A DNA stretch of 64,000 nucleotides. It comes from Gordonia hankookensis (GTDB lineage Bacteria > Actinomycetota > Actinomycetes > Mycobacteriales > Mycobacteriaceae). The stretch spans positions 1 to 64,000 of the forward strand of contig NZ_JACWMS010000006.1 in the NCBI RefSeq assembly GCF_014673215.1. Direction: 5' to 3'. The notes beneath the pieces are model-generated. The model ran no database searches. It saw only the letters and a program-made list of their open reading frames with translations, and was not told the origin of the DNA. Below are positions 26,302-35,036 of this stretch, in pieces (within the stretch, counting starts at the first letter, position 1; each line of letters opens with the position of its first letter). A program made the position numbers and the translations under genes.

Positions 26302-27165
26302 TCAGCTCCGGCGTCGCCGATGCCGTCGATGCAGGAACGAGTGCATTCCGGCGCTGCTGACCGCCGCCACCGCAGCGCCGAGCGCCAGGGCGGCGGCCAT
26401 CCGTGACGACGGGGTGGGGATCCGCTTGCGGAGCGGCACCGGGCGATTGAAGCTCAGCACCGGCCAGCCTCGATCGGCTGCCTGCTTGCGGAGTTGCCGG
26501 TCCGGATTCACCGCGACGGGGTGACCGACCGCGCTGAGCATGGGGAGATCGGTGATGGAGTCGGAGTATGCGTGGCACTCGGCGAGATCGTAGCCACGGG
26601 ATTCGGCGAGTGCCTCCATCGCGACAGCCTTGTGCTCTCCGTAGCAATAGAACTCGAGCTCGCCGGTGTAGTGGCCGTCGACGACTCTCATCTCGCTGGC
26701 CTCCACGTGGTCGACCCCGAGGAGCTCGCCGATCGGTTCGACCATCTCGCGTCCGGACGCCGAGATCAGCACGACGTCGTGTCCGCGTTCCTGGTGGCCG
26801 GCGATCAGTTCGGCGGCCTCGGCGAAGACCAACGGATTCACGATGTCGTGCAGCGTCTCGTTGACGATCGCCCGCACCTGCTCCACATCCCACCCGCGGC
26901 ACATGTCGGTCACGTGGCGGCGCAGGTTCTCCACCTGATCGTGGTCGGCGGCCGTGACGAGGAACAGGAACTGGGCGTAGCTCGATTTCAGCACCGAGCG
27001 CCGATTGATCAGTCCCTCGTCGAAGAACGGTCGCGAGAACGCGAGCGCGCTCGACTTCGCGATGACCGTCTTGTCGAGATCGAAGAAGGCCGCGACGCGG
27101 CGTCGGTCGGTCAGACGTGATACCGAAGGTGGCGACCCGGTCGCCTTCGGTGAGGTGTCCGTCAC
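26302..27165 (-). CDS. HAD-IB family hydrolase (Rv3661-like phosphatase)
   Basis: A 287-residue SerB-type HAD phosphatase. Motif I is FFDLDKTVIAKS, motif II is LISASGREMVEP, and motifs III/IV are EHKAVAM and YSDSITDLPML; all four are intact. The C-terminus has a hydrophobic helix (MAAALALGAAVAAVSSAG) and a basic tail, suggesting membrane association. GTG 27165 gives the family start. The natural substrate is unknown. The divergent 6C sRNA starts about 150 bases upstream, as in M. tuberculosis. Confidence 0.9.
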   Translation of the reverse strand: MTDTSPKATGSPPSVSRLTDRRRVAAFFDLDKTVIAKSSALAFSRPFFDEGLINRRSVLKSSYAQFLFLVTAADHDQVENLRRHVTDMCRGWDVEQVRAIVNETLHDIVNPLVFAEAAELIAGHQERGHDVVLISASGREMVEPIGELLGVDHVEASEMRVVDGHYTGELEFYCYGEHKAVAMEALAESRGYDLAECHAYSDSITDLPMLSAVGHPVAVNPDRQLRKQAADRGWPVLSFNRPVPLRKRIPTPSSRMAAALALGAAVAAVSSAGMHSFLHRRHRRRRS

Positions 27166-27280
27166 GTGGTCAGAGTACGGTCTGAGAGGCCTGCGGCGAT
27201 AGCCCCGATGCAACGTCATTGCATCGTGAATGCGCAGGCAGCGATATAAAAATGTGACCTCGGATCGCTCTTTGTTGTGG

Positions 27281-27310
27281 TTGCAATCAACGAAATCCCG
27301 TGTGTATAGT
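27281..27310 (+). promoter_or_regulatory. Promoter of 6C sRNA
   Basis: TTGCAA (27281-27286), an 18-base spacer and TATAGT (27305-27310) give a strong sigma-A promoter predicting initiation near 27317. Confidence 0.75.
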
Positions 27311-27316
27311 CGGCCG

Positions 27317-27410
27317 TAACCGGTTAATACCGGTGCCTTTCAGCCCGACCCCCCGGGGCTGAAACGCGATGACCCCGGCCTCCTCCCCCCCTGGCCGGGG
27401 TCGTCCTCTG
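27317..27410 (+). ncRNA. 6C small RNA (B11-like)
   Basis: A short RNA with a helper stem ACCGG/CCGGT (27319-27334) and two hairpins whose loops each contain six or seven consecutive C. Hairpin 1 is TTTCAGCCC/GGGCTGAAA (27338-27364) with GACCCCCCG in the loop. Hairpin 2 is GACCCCGGCC/GGCCGGGGTC (27371-27402) with a C7 loop and acts as terminator. This is the defining 6C RNA architecture. M. tuberculosis B11 lies between Rv3660c and Rv3661, i.e. the same place. The C-rich loops pair with G-rich mRNA leaders. Confidence 0.9.
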
Positions 27411-27539
27411 TCTGGGGTCGGTATCACATCTCGGCAGCACTCATTCTTCGCGCGTATGCGGCGGTTTTCCGAAAACTGGGACGCTTGACCAAGCAGTTGC
27501 TAGGTTCTGGGCGGACGTCAGCCGAATGGGGGAGTGGGT

Positions 27540-28511
27540 ATGTCGATCGGTGCAAGGACACGGGTGGGATTGATCGGTTCTGCGGTCTCCTGCGCGGTGG
27601 TCGCCTGCGTGATGGCCGTGGTGGTGGGCGCGGGCACTGCTCACGCGGCCCCGCAGCCGCCGCTACCCGAGACCTACAACTTCTTCTCGGGTATCCCGGC
27701 GGAACTCTCACATCCCGGCGGGTCCCTGCCCGGTTCCAACGACTTCACGTGCAAACCCACTGCGCGGCATCCGCGGCCGGTGGTACTCGTGCACGGAACC
27801 GGTGGATCGCAGCAGACCAACTGGGGTGCCTACGTGGCGATGCTGGCCAATCGCGGTTACTGCGTCTTCGCGCTCACCTACGGCGCCCTGCCGGGAACTC
27901 CGTGGCCGGTGTCGGCGATCGGGGGCATGGCGCCCATCGAGGGCAGCGCCGCACAGCTGTCTCGATTCGTCGACAGAGTGCTGGCCGGTACCGGTGCGAA
28001 GACCGTGGATCTCGTCGGGCACTCCCAGGGCACGTACATGCCCACCTATTACCTGAAGAATCTGGGTGGTGCGGGCAAGGTCAGCAAGTACGTCTCGCTC
28101 GCCCCTCTGTGGCGGGGCACGTTCGGCGGCACCCCGCTGACCGGCCTCACCGACACGCTGCTGGGTGGCCGGGAACTACCGATCTGTGCCGCGTGCGGCC
28201 AGATGACCGCCGGGTCGGAGATGAACCGGGAGATCTGGCGCGGGGGAAGCCCGTACGTGAAGGGCGTCGACTACACGAACATCTCCACCCGCTACGACGA
28301 ACTCGTCCTGCCCTACACCAGCGGGCAGGTACCCGGACGCGCGGGAGAGAAGGTGCGCAACATCGTCGTCCAGGACACCTGCGCTGCCGACCACAGCGAT
28401 CACCTCGCGATCGCCGGCTCGCGGCGTGCGGCCTACATGGTGCTCAACGCACTCGATCCGCAGCATCCGGTTCCCGTCCCGTGTGAGTTCGTGCCACCGT
28501 TCACGGGCTGA
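27540..28511 (+). CDS. Secreted lipase (alpha/beta hydrolase, GHSQG)
   Basis: A 323-residue exported lipase/esterase. The signal peptide ends GTAHAAP, and VVLVHGTGGSQQTNW forms the oxyanion loop. The nucleophile Ser is in GHSQGTYMP, the Asp in YDELVLP and the His in DHSDHLAI. Paired Cys (FTCKPT/YCVFAL, ICAACG, DTC/PCEF) suggest disulfides. ATG 27540 has GGGGGAG upstream. It is inserted between the 6C RNA and ssd relative to M. tuberculosis. A relative lies at 58829-59692. Confidence 0.9.
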   Translation: MSIGARTRVGLIGSAVSCAVVACVMAVVVGAGTAHAAPQPPLPETYNFFSGIPAELSHPGGSLPGSNDFTCKPTARHPRPVVLVHGTGGSQQTNWGAYVAMLANRGYCVFALTYGALPGTPWPVSAIGGMAPIEGSAAQLSRFVDRVLAGTGAKTVDLVGHSQGTYMPTYYLKNLGGAGKVSKYVSLAPLWRGTFGGTPLTGLTDTLLGGRELPICAACGQMTAGSEMNREIWRGGSPYVKGVDYTNISTRYDELVLPYTSGQVPGRAGEKVRNIVVQDTCAADHSDHLAIAGSRRAAYMVLNALDPQHPVPVPCEFVPPFTG

Positions 28512-28622
28512 CCGCAGGGTCATCCACAATCCGGGTCATCCACAGATCTGGGATATTCCACAGATCGGGCCGTGGCGCCCCGACGCCCCCGCCGGGGGGA
28601 GATGGCGCTGCAGGATCGGTAC

Positions 28623-29684
28623 ATGACCGATGAACTCCTCGCCCTGGTGGGTCCGGACCTCTCCGACGACGTCGCCCGCTGTGCGGCCGCGGCGGGATAT
28701 CAGATGCTGCGCGCCGACCCAGAGCACTGCCGCCGGGAGTGGCTGCGTGCGGACGCGGTGGTCGCCGATGTGAACGCCACCCGGGTGCTGGCCGAACTCG
28801 GGCCGCCGCGACGCGCGGGACTCGTCATGGTGACCGACGGTGAACCCGCAGCCGACATCTGGCGATCGGCGATGAGTCTCGGTGCGGATCGGGCGGTGTC
28901 GTTGCCCGCCGAGGAATCCACCCTCGTCGGACTCCTCACCGAGCTCCGATCGCCGCTCGCCGCCCCGGCGGGCGCGGTCGCCGTGATCGGCGGGCACGGC
29001 GGAGCAGGCGCCACGACCCTGGCGGCCGCGGTGGCCCTGACCGCTGCCGAGGAGTCCACACACGTACTGCTCTTCGATGTCGACGAGTTCGGAGCGGGCA
29101 TCGACCTGACTCTCGGGATAGAGGGTCGTGCCGGCCTCCGGTGGCAGGACCTGACCCTGGCAGGCGGGGCGGTCCGGGCGCAATCGTTGCACAGTGCATT
29201 GCCACAGGTGAACGATCGGCTGTCAGTGCTCGCGCCCCGTCGCGACAGCCGGCTGCGGATCGGCGTGGACGCGGTCATCGCGACGATGGATGCCGGCCGG
29301 GTCAACGGCGACACCGTGGTGGTCGACCTGCCCCGTACCGCCGACCCGGTCACCGATGCCGTGCTCGATTCCGTCGATCTCGTCGTGCTCGTCACCACGG
29401 CCGGTGTGCACGGGGTGGCGTCGTCGCGGACCGTTGCCGCCCGCCTGGGTGAGCGCGGGATCGCCGCTGCGCTGGCGGTCCGGGGTCCGGCGCCGAGCGG
29501 TCTGCGCGCGTCCGAGGTGGCCTCCGCCGTGGGCCTCCCGCTGCTCACCGCATACCGATCCGATCCCGGACTACCGGGCCGGATGGAGGCCGGGCGCCTG
29601 CGGGTTCCGCCACGCAGCCCGCTCGGGCGGGCGGCGCTGGCGGTGTACCGCAAGGCGGGGGCGGCCGAGCGGCTCGCGGCGTGA
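28623..29684 (+). CDS. ssd: Septum site-determining protein Ssd (CpaE/MinD-like)
   Basis: A 353-residue CpaE-like protein (Rv3660c). An N-terminal receiver-like region (1-110) precedes a MinD-type domain whose Walker A is GGHGGAGATT (123-132), lacking the signature and P-loop Lys. ATP hydrolysis is therefore doubtful, as in mycobacterial Ssd. In CpaE systems this protein places the Tad secretion complex; mycobacterial Ssd also affects septation. ATG 28623 is preferred over upstream ATG codons. It heads the tad operon with a GTGA overlap to tadA. Confidence 0.88.
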   Translation: MTDELLALVGPDLSDDVARCAAAAGYQMLRADPEHCRREWLRADAVVADVNATRVLAELGPPRRAGLVMVTDGEPAADIWRSAMSLGADRAVSLPAEESTLVGLLTELRSPLAAPAGAVAVIGGHGGAGATTLAAAVALTAAEESTHVLLFDVDEFGAGIDLTLGIEGRAGLRWQDLTLAGGAVRAQSLHSALPQVNDRLSVLAPRRDSRLRIGVDAVIATMDAGRVNGDTVVVDLPRTADPVTDAVLDSVDLVVLVTTAGVHGVASSRTVAARLGERGIAAALAVRGPAPSGLRASEVASAVGLPLLTAYRSDPGLPGRMEAGRLRVPPRSPLGRAALAVYRKAGAAERLAA

Positions 29685-30856
29685 GCGGCCCGCACGATGC
29701 GCTCCTCGACCGTGTGCGTGACCGGCTGGCGACACAGGCCGTCGAGCCCACGGCAGAGGTCATCGCCGATGCGATCCGATCGGAGTCGCGGGGCATGCTC
29801 GGCGACACGGATCTGCTTGCCGCCCTGCGCTTCCTGCAGACCGAGCTGATCGGAGCGGGCCGGCTCGAGCATCTCCTGGCCGAACCCGACGTCGCCGACA
29901 TCCTCGTCGTCGGCGCCGAGCGGGTGTGGGTCGATCGGGGAAACGGACTGCAGCGCACGGATATCCGATTCGACGACGAGGCGGCCGTCCGCCGCCTCGC
30001 GAGTCGGCTGGCTCTCAGTGCGGGCAAGCGGCTCGACGACGCGCAACCCTGGGTCGACGGCCAACTCGCCGACCTCGGGCGTCGTGGCCATGCGGTCCGG
30101 CTGCATGCGGTGATCCCACCCGTGGCCACCGACGGAACCTGTATCTCGCTCCGAGTCCTGCGCACCGCGACCCGTGACTTCGACGAACTCGTCGCGCTGG
30201 GTGCCATTCCCGGCGAGACCGTGGAGCCGCTGCGCGCCATGCTGCACGCCCGGCTCGCCTTCCTCATCGTGGGCGGGACGGGATCGGGTAAGACCACACT
30301 CCTCGGATCCCTGATCGGTGAGATGGACGCGGCCGAACGAATTCTCTGTGTCGAGGACGCGCTCGAACTCGACCCGCCTCACCCGCACATCGTGCGCCTT
30401 GTCGCCCGGACACCGAATGTGGAAGGGGCGGGAGAGGTTCCGGTGCGCTCATTGGTACGGCAGGCACTTCGGATGCGGCCGGACCGGATCGTCGTGGGGG
30501 AGGTGCGCGGTGCGGAGGTGATCGATCTCCTGACCGCGCTGAACACCGGACACGAGGGATGCTCGGGGACCGTGCATGCCAACTCGACGTCGGAGGTCCC
30601 GGCGCGGATGGAGGCGTTGGCGGCGCTGGGCGGGATGGCGCGCGACGCGCTGCACAGCCAGCTCGCGGCGGCCGTCCACGTGGTGCTCGGTGTCGCGCGG
30701 ACCCCCGGTGGCTCGCGTGGACTCACCGAGATCGGGCTGGTGTCCCGCGACACCGACGGCTTTGTGCACATCCGGCCCGTGTGGATGCGCGCGCACGGCT
30801 TCACCGACGAGATGTCCGGATTCGATGCACTGGTGCGGTCCCGGACGCACCGATGA
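29681..30856 (+). CDS. tadA: Type IV/Tad pilus assembly ATPase TadA
   Basis: A 391-residue CpaF/TadA secretion ATPase (Rv3659c). Walker A is GGTGSGKTTLL (about 198), the Asp box is CVEDALEL, Walker B is DRIVVGEVRGAE, and the His box is TGHEGCSGTVHANS. It powers Flp pilin export and assembly at the inner face of the membrane. GTG 29681 overlaps the ssd stop and the stop overlaps tadB. Confidence 0.94.
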   Translation: MSGPHDALLDRVRDRLATQAVEPTAEVIADAIRSESRGMLGDTDLLAALRFLQTELIGAGRLEHLLAEPDVADILVVGAERVWVDRGNGLQRTDIRFDDEAAVRRLASRLALSAGKRLDDAQPWVDGQLADLGRRGHAVRLHAVIPPVATDGTCISLRVLRTATRDFDELVALGAIPGETVEPLRAMLHARLAFLIVGGTGSGKTTLLGSLIGEMDAAERILCVEDALELDPPHPHIVRLVARTPNVEGAGEVPVRSLVRQALRMRPDRIVVGEVRGAEVIDLLTALNTGHEGCSGTVHANSTSEVPARMEALAALGGMARDALHSQLAAAVHVVLGVARTPGGSRGLTEIGLVSRDTDGFVHIRPVWMRAHGFTDEMSGFDALVRSRTHR

Positions 30857-31647
30857 TCCCGGTCATCCTGGCGCTCGCCGCGGCGGTGCTCTGGTGGCCG
30901 GCCACCCACGCCCAGTATCGGTTGGTGGCCCTCACGCCGGGAACCTCGCGGACGCGCACTGTTCCGTGGCAGGCGTCGGTCGCCGTCGGCGCCCCGGTGG
31001 CGGCAGCTGTGCTCATCGGGCTCCATGCGGCGGTGGCGATGACGTTGGTGTCCGCGACGTTGATGTGGCGACGGCACCGCGCACAGCGGGTCCGGGCGCG
31101 CGACCGGGAGATCTCCGATCTGCTGCTGGCGTTGTCGGTGATGACGGCCGAACTGTCGGTCGGTGCCCCGCCTGCCGCGGCGTGCGCGGCCGCGGCGCGC
31201 GAACTCCCTGCCGGGCAACCGAGGTCGCCGGTTGGCGATGGCCTCGCGATGATGGCGGGACGGGCCGAACTGGGCGGCGAGGTGATGCCCGACGTCGAGG
31301 CCTCCGACGAGCTCTCCTGGCATCGCGTGGGGGTCGCCTGGCAGACCGCCGACCGGCACGGTCTGCCCATGATCGAGCTGGTGGAGTCGGTGCGGGCCGA
31401 TCTGCTGGCGCGCAGGCAGTTCGCCACCCGGACCCGAGCCGGACTCGCCGGCCCGCGGGCCACCGCGACCGTGCTCGCCGGATTGCCGGTCATCGGCATC
31501 GCGCTGGGCGAGTTCATGGGCGCGCACCCCGTCGGCGTGCTCCTCGGTAGCGGTCTCGGCGGGGTTCTGCTCATCGTGGGTACGGCGTTGTCGGTGGCCG
31601 GTCTCGCGTGGTCGGAGCGGATCACCGACCGGGTGATCAACCGATGA
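30853..31647 (+). CDS. tadB: TadB-like inner-membrane platform protein
   Basis: A 264-residue type II secretion F-domain protein. N-terminal membrane helices lie at about 1-20 and 45-70, the cytoplasmic GspF-type helical bundle has DLLLALSVMTAELSVG, and two further helices are at the C-terminus. ATG 30853 overlaps the tadA stop. It forms, with TadC, the membrane platform driven by TadA. Confidence 0.87.
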   Translation: MIPVILALAAAVLWWPATHAQYRLVALTPGTSRTRTVPWQASVAVGAPVAAAVLIGLHAAVAMTLVSATLMWRRHRAQRVRARDREISDLLLALSVMTAELSVGAPPAAACAAAARELPAGQPRSPVGDGLAMMAGRAELGGEVMPDVEASDELSWHRVGVAWQTADRHGLPMIELVESVRADLLARRQFATRTRAGLAGPRATATVLAGLPVIGIALGEFMGAHPVGVLLGSGLGGVLLIVGTALSVAGLAWSERITDRVINR

Positions 31648-32264
31648 TCGCGTTCTCGCTGGTTGCGGCGGGTGCTGCCCTCTGGGTATGGCCGGCACCG
31701 AGCTGGGCACTGCATCGGGTGGTTGGCGATCCGGCGTCGGCGATCGCCGCGCGCGACCCTGCGCATCCGAGGCCGGGTTCCGACGACCCGTTCGCGGTCG
31801 CGGCGTCCTTCGATCTGTTCGCCGTGTGTCTGCGCGCGGGGATGCCGATCGCCGCGGCGGCGGGCGTGGTCTCGAGTTCCGCGCCGCCCGGGCTCGCCCG
31901 CCCGTTGGCGTCGGCGGCCGAACTCCTCGGGCTCGGTGCCGATCCCGAGCATGCCTGGCGTCGCCACGGGGCGCCCGTCGTCGACGGCAGGCGAGCCGCG
32001 AGGTCGGACGTCGATGGCGACCGTTTCGAGGCGCTGGCGACGTTGGCGCGGCGTTCGGCACGGTCCGGGTCGTCGCTCTCCGGAGGTCTGGCGGAACTGG
32101 CCGACAGCACTCGCAGGGACGCGCACGACGACGCGCTGGCGGCCGCCGAACGCGCAGGCGTCGCGATCAGTGGACCACTCGGGCTGTGTTTCCTGCCGGC
32201 ATTCGTCTGTCTCGGGATCGTGCCCGTGGTGGTGGGCCTCGCCGGCTCCGTCCTCGGTGGCTGA
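31644..32264 (+). CDS. tadC: TadC-like inner-membrane platform protein
   Basis: A 206-residue shorter F-domain protein. An N-terminal helix is followed by ASFDLFAVCLRAGMP, the helical bundle and a C-terminal hydrophobic hairpin (CFLPAFVCLGIVPVVVGLAGS). ATG 31644 overlaps the tadB stop. It is reduced in length compared with canonical TadC, as in other mycolata. Confidence 0.84.
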   Translation: MIAFSLVAAGAALWVWPAPSWALHRVVGDPASAIAARDPAHPRPGSDDPFAVAASFDLFAVCLRAGMPIAAAAGVVSSSAPPGLARPLASAAELLGLGADPEHAWRRHGAPVVDGRRAARSDVDGDRFEALATLARRSARSGSSLSGGLAELADSTRRDAHDDALAAAERAGVAISGPLGLCFLPAFVCLGIVPVVVGLAGSVLGG

Positions 32265-32352
32265 TCGATCGTGACGCAGTGGATCCGAATCGTGATGCGG
32301 TGCGTCTTACCTGTGACACGCAAGGTGCGTGACCCAGGGAGGCCAGAACATC

Positions 32353-32571
32353 ATGTCCGACAGAATCTTTCGACGTCCGATCGCGCGAGTGCAAGCCGAG
32401 GTGTTGCGGATCGTCGCCGACGACGAGGGGATGAGTACGGCTGAATATGCGATCGGCACCATCGCCGCGGCGGCCTTCGGGGCGATCCTCTACACCGTCG
32501 TCACCGGCGACAACATCGTGAGTGCCCTCACCGGCATCATCGGCAAGGCCCTGAACACCTCGGTGGGCTGA
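32353..32571 (+). CDS. Flp-type pilin (DUF4244)
   Basis: A 72-residue pilin precursor (Rv3656c). A basic cytoplasmic leader is followed by DEGMSTAEYA, the conserved Flp processing/Glu motif, then one hydrophobic helix and a short tail. ATG 32353 has GGGAGG upstream. Cleavage by a prepilin peptidase before the hydrophobic segment is expected, but no such peptidase gene is present in the window. Confidence 0.88.
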   Translation: MSDRIFRRPIARVQAEVLRIVADDEGMSTAEYAIGTIAAAAFGAILYTVVTGDNIVSALTGIIGKALNTSVG

Positions 32572-32575
32572 GGCG

Positions 32576-32959
32576 GTGTCGGTGCTGATGACGCTGCGGC
32601 AGGTGTGGCGCGACGAGCGTGGCATGGTCACCGTCGAGGGCGCGTATGCCATCGCCGCGATCGTGGCGACGGTCGTCCTCGGCATCACGGCGGTCGTCGG
32701 TGCGACGGTGCAGATCCGGTGTACAGATGCGGCCCGGGAGGCCGCCCGATTGGCGGCGGCCGGGGACGCCGCCGCGCAGGAGGTCGCCGCCGGGGTGGTC
32801 GGGCGGTCCGCGCAGATCACGATCACCGGCACGGATTCCCGCGTCGAGGTCGTCGTGCGGTCGTCGATCCCGTTGTTGCCGATGGTGACGGTGTCGGCCA
32901 GAGCGGTGGCGGCGAAGGAGCCCGACGACGACGCGCCTGTGCAGGCATCTCGACCATGA
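32576..32959 (+). CDS. TadE-like pseudopilin
   Basis: A 127-residue protein (Rv3655c) with a short basic N-terminus, DERGMVTVEGAYAIAA (TadE pilin-like motif with Glu), one membrane helix and an extracytoplasmic domain. The start is GTG 32576 or ATG 32588. It is a minor component of the Flp pilus or its secreted relatives. The stop overlaps the next start. Confidence 0.86.
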   Translation: MSVLMTLRQVWRDERGMVTVEGAYAIAAIVATVVLGITAVVGATVQIRCTDAAREAARLAAAGDAAAQEVAAGVVGRSAQITITGTDSRVEVVVRSSIPLLPMVTVSARAVAAKEPDDDAPVQASRP

Positions 32960-33318
32960 TCCGGGTGTGGCGCGACGACGGGGGTTTCGCGACGGTGGCC
33001 GGGGCGTTCGCGATCGCGGCGATCGCGGCGACGGTGGTCACGCTGCTGTACTTCGGCGCTGCGGTCCTCGCACGGCATCGCGCGCAGTCGGCCGCCGACC
33101 TCGCGGCGCTCGCCGCCGCGCAGCAGCAGGTGGCCGCCGAGCCGGACCCGTGCGCGGCCGCACGCCTGATCGCCGCCGCTCAGGACGTGGGTGCCGAGGT
33201 GGCCCGGTGTGTGACGGAGGGTGCCGACGTCATGGTCGACGTGGTGGTTCCGGTGACGCTGGGACCGTTCGGTGTCCGGCGCGCGCAGGCCGCCGCCAGG
33301 GCCGGCCCGGTGGGGTGA
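32956..33318 (+). CDS. TadG-like pseudopilin (Rv3654c-like)
   Basis: A 120-residue protein with DDGGFATVAGAFAIAA followed by a membrane helix and a small extracytoplasmic domain with Cys in DPCAAA and ARCVTE, probably a disulfide. ATG 32956 overlaps the tadE-like stop (ATGA). It is the last gene of the tad operon. Confidence 0.85.
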   Translation: MIRVWRDDGGFATVAGAFAIAAIAATVVTLLYFGAAVLARHRAQSAADLAALAAAQQQVAAEPDPCAAARLIAAAQDVGAEVARCVTEGADVMVDVVVPVTLGPFGVRRAQAAARAGPVG

Positions 33319-33443
33319 GGGCGACTGCAGCATGAGTCGTTTGTCCACACTGTTCCGATTTCCTGGCATCGAGATGCGGACCACGGTCCAGACTTCGAAA
33401 TCGTCCGACATGTGTCGGTTCGTTTCTGTCAAGGAGAGCTACA

Positions 33444-34895
33444 TTGCACGTCCTCAGTCGCCCACAGCTGCGCCCATATCTGCTGGCCGGAGTGTCGCTG
33501 GTCAGCGCGACCGCGATCGCCGCCACCCCATTCGCCATGTCCGGGGCACCGTCGCTGACGAATGACCTCGGTGCGCAGGCCCAGAGCGTCATCTCACCCA
33601 ATGTCCGGTTGAGTTCGTTCGCGGCGTATCAGGAAGCTGTCGAACATGCGATGACCAATCTGGAGGCCATCGCCACGACGTCGGAGGCCCGAGGGGCGCT
33701 CCCGGTGCTGCGTCAGATCCTCGAGAACCAGTCTGCGAGTGCCGAGACCCTGATCAGCGGTCTGCAGTCGGCCGGCTCGGCCATCACCACCTCGCTGAAC
33801 GACGACGTCCCCGGTCTCCTCGAGGCCTCGTCTGCCGCTCTGCGCGCCGGTGACGTCTCAGGTGCGCTCAACAACCTGCTGACTGCCGTGATCGTGCCGA
33901 TCTTCTCCGCGATCAACCCGGTGTCCGGTGACCTCATCCCAGCCATTCAGCAGGCACTCGCCGCGCCTGCGGAGAACCTGGCCCGAGTCATCAACGAGCA
34001 GTTCGCCAACATCGCGCTGAACGCCGGGCTCGCCCTCATCGGCCCGATCTACGGCGGGGTCGGCGGGCTCGGTGCAGGGATCCAGGGTGTCATCGATGCG
34101 GCCCAGAACGGTGGTGGACCGACCGACATCATCGAAGCGCTCGCCAAGGCGCCCGCGGTCATGCTCGACGGTCTGCTCAACGGTGGTTACGGCCCCAATC
34201 TGGGGCCGCTGATCGGCCTCGACATCCCGGGATTCACCATCTACGGCGGTGGGCTGCTGAGCAACGGTGAGGCAACCGCCGACGGCGCGATCATGCCGGG
34301 CACCCTCGCGTCGCTGCAGGCGATCCAGCAGAGCATCCTGTACGGCATCACCCCGCCGGCCAACGCGACCCTTGCCGGTCTGCGGACGGCTGCCGACACT
34401 GATGCGGCAGCCGTGTCCTCGGATACGACGGATACGACGGAGACCACCGGAGGCGCAGCAGAGGCCGACGCGGTCGGCGCCGAAACATCCACGGACAGCA
34501 GCGAATCGGTGACATCTCACGCAGGAGACGTATCGGAGACGACCGACGCCCCGACCGCCGACGCCCCGACCGCCGACGCCCCGACCGCCGCCGCCCCGAC
34601 TGCCACGGACTCCTCTGCAGCCGACTCGACAACGTCTGACTCGACGGCGTCTGATTCGACCGCGTCTGACTCGACGGCGCCTGATTCGACCACTGCCGAC
34701 TCGACGACTGCCGACTCGACGAATGCCGACTCGGGTACCACCGGGGGCGCCGACAGCCACGCCGGCGGATCGGGTTCGGCCGCATCCGCGGGAACCTCGA
34801 AATCGTCTTCGAGCTCCTCGTCGGATGGCGCCTCATCGGATGGTGGCTCGTCGAGTGATTCGAGCAGCTCGACCAGCTCGGGTGCAGCCGCTTAG
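33444..34895 (+). CDS. Exported GjpA-porin-like protein with Ser/Thr/Asp-rich tail
   Basis: A 483-residue exported protein. An N-terminal LAGVSLVSATAIAATPFAM segment serves as signal peptide. Residues 45-310 are Ala/Leu/Gly/Asn-rich with amphipathic stretches (VLRQILENQSASAETL, IIEALAKAPAVMLDGLLNG). This resembles the mycolata proteins annotated as outer-membrane porin GjpA, but I cannot confirm homology. Residues 318-483 are a low-complexity tail of Thr/Ser/Asp/Ala repeats ending in Ser runs, likely extended or glycosylated. The TTG start is supported by AAGGAG seven bases before it. Confidence 0.7.
   Translation: MHVLSRPQLRPYLLAGVSLVSATAIAATPFAMSGAPSLTNDLGAQAQSVISPNVRLSSFAAYQEAVEHAMTNLEAIATTSEARGALPVLRQILENQSASAETLISGLQSAGSAITTSLNDDVPGLLEASSAALRAGDVSGALNNLLTAVIVPIFSAINPVSGDLIPAIQQALAAPAENLARVINEQFANIALNAGLALIGPIYGGVGGLGAGIQGVIDAAQNGGGPTDIIEALAKAPAVMLDGLLNGGYGPNLGPLIGLDIPGFTIYGGGLLSNGEATADGAIMPGTLASLQAIQQSILYGITPPANATLAGLRTAADTDAAAVSSDTTDTTETTGGAAEADAVGAETSTDSSESVTSHAGDVSETTDAPTADAPTADAPTAAAPTATDSSAADSTTSDSTASDSTASDSTAPDSTTADSTTADSTNADSGTTGGADSHAGGSGSAASAGTSKSSSSSSSDGASSDGGSSSDSSSSTSSGAAA
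34545..34731 (+). repeat. Coding minisatellite in the exported protein
   Basis: Four 15-bp units of the GACGCCCCGACCGCC type (34545-34604) are followed by about seven 15-bp units encoding DSTxS/DSTxA (34622-34731). All are multiples of three, so copy-number change would keep the frame. Confidence 0.85.
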
Positions 34896-34921
34896 ATCGG
34901 ACCGCCAAGAAGCACCATCAC

Positions 34922-34966
34922 GAGAGTCCGTCCCGTCGGCCGCCCAGGCCGGCGGGACGGACTCTC
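34922..34966 (+). terminator. Long hairpin terminator
   Basis: A 20-bp stem with one mismatch (GAGAGTCCGTCCCG arm against CGGGACGGACTCTC) lies 27 bases after the porin-like gene. Confidence 0.8.
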
Positions 34967-35036
34967 CGCATCGCCGGTGATGTTGACCCGACGGCGCACG
35001 GTGAATTAGCGTTCATCCACGGAAGGCCAGGTCAGC

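Noticed and set aside
25849..26406. 185-residue open frame in the gap between the Fic-like and HAD genes
   Set aside because: Arg/Ser-rich translation with no family character, no ribosome-binding site, and overlap with the HAD gene 3' end. The region fits a non-coding RNA better.
28516..28566. Replication origin
   Set aside because: Only three imperfect DnaA-like boxes, no AT-rich unwinding region, and none of dnaA, dnaN or gyrB nearby.
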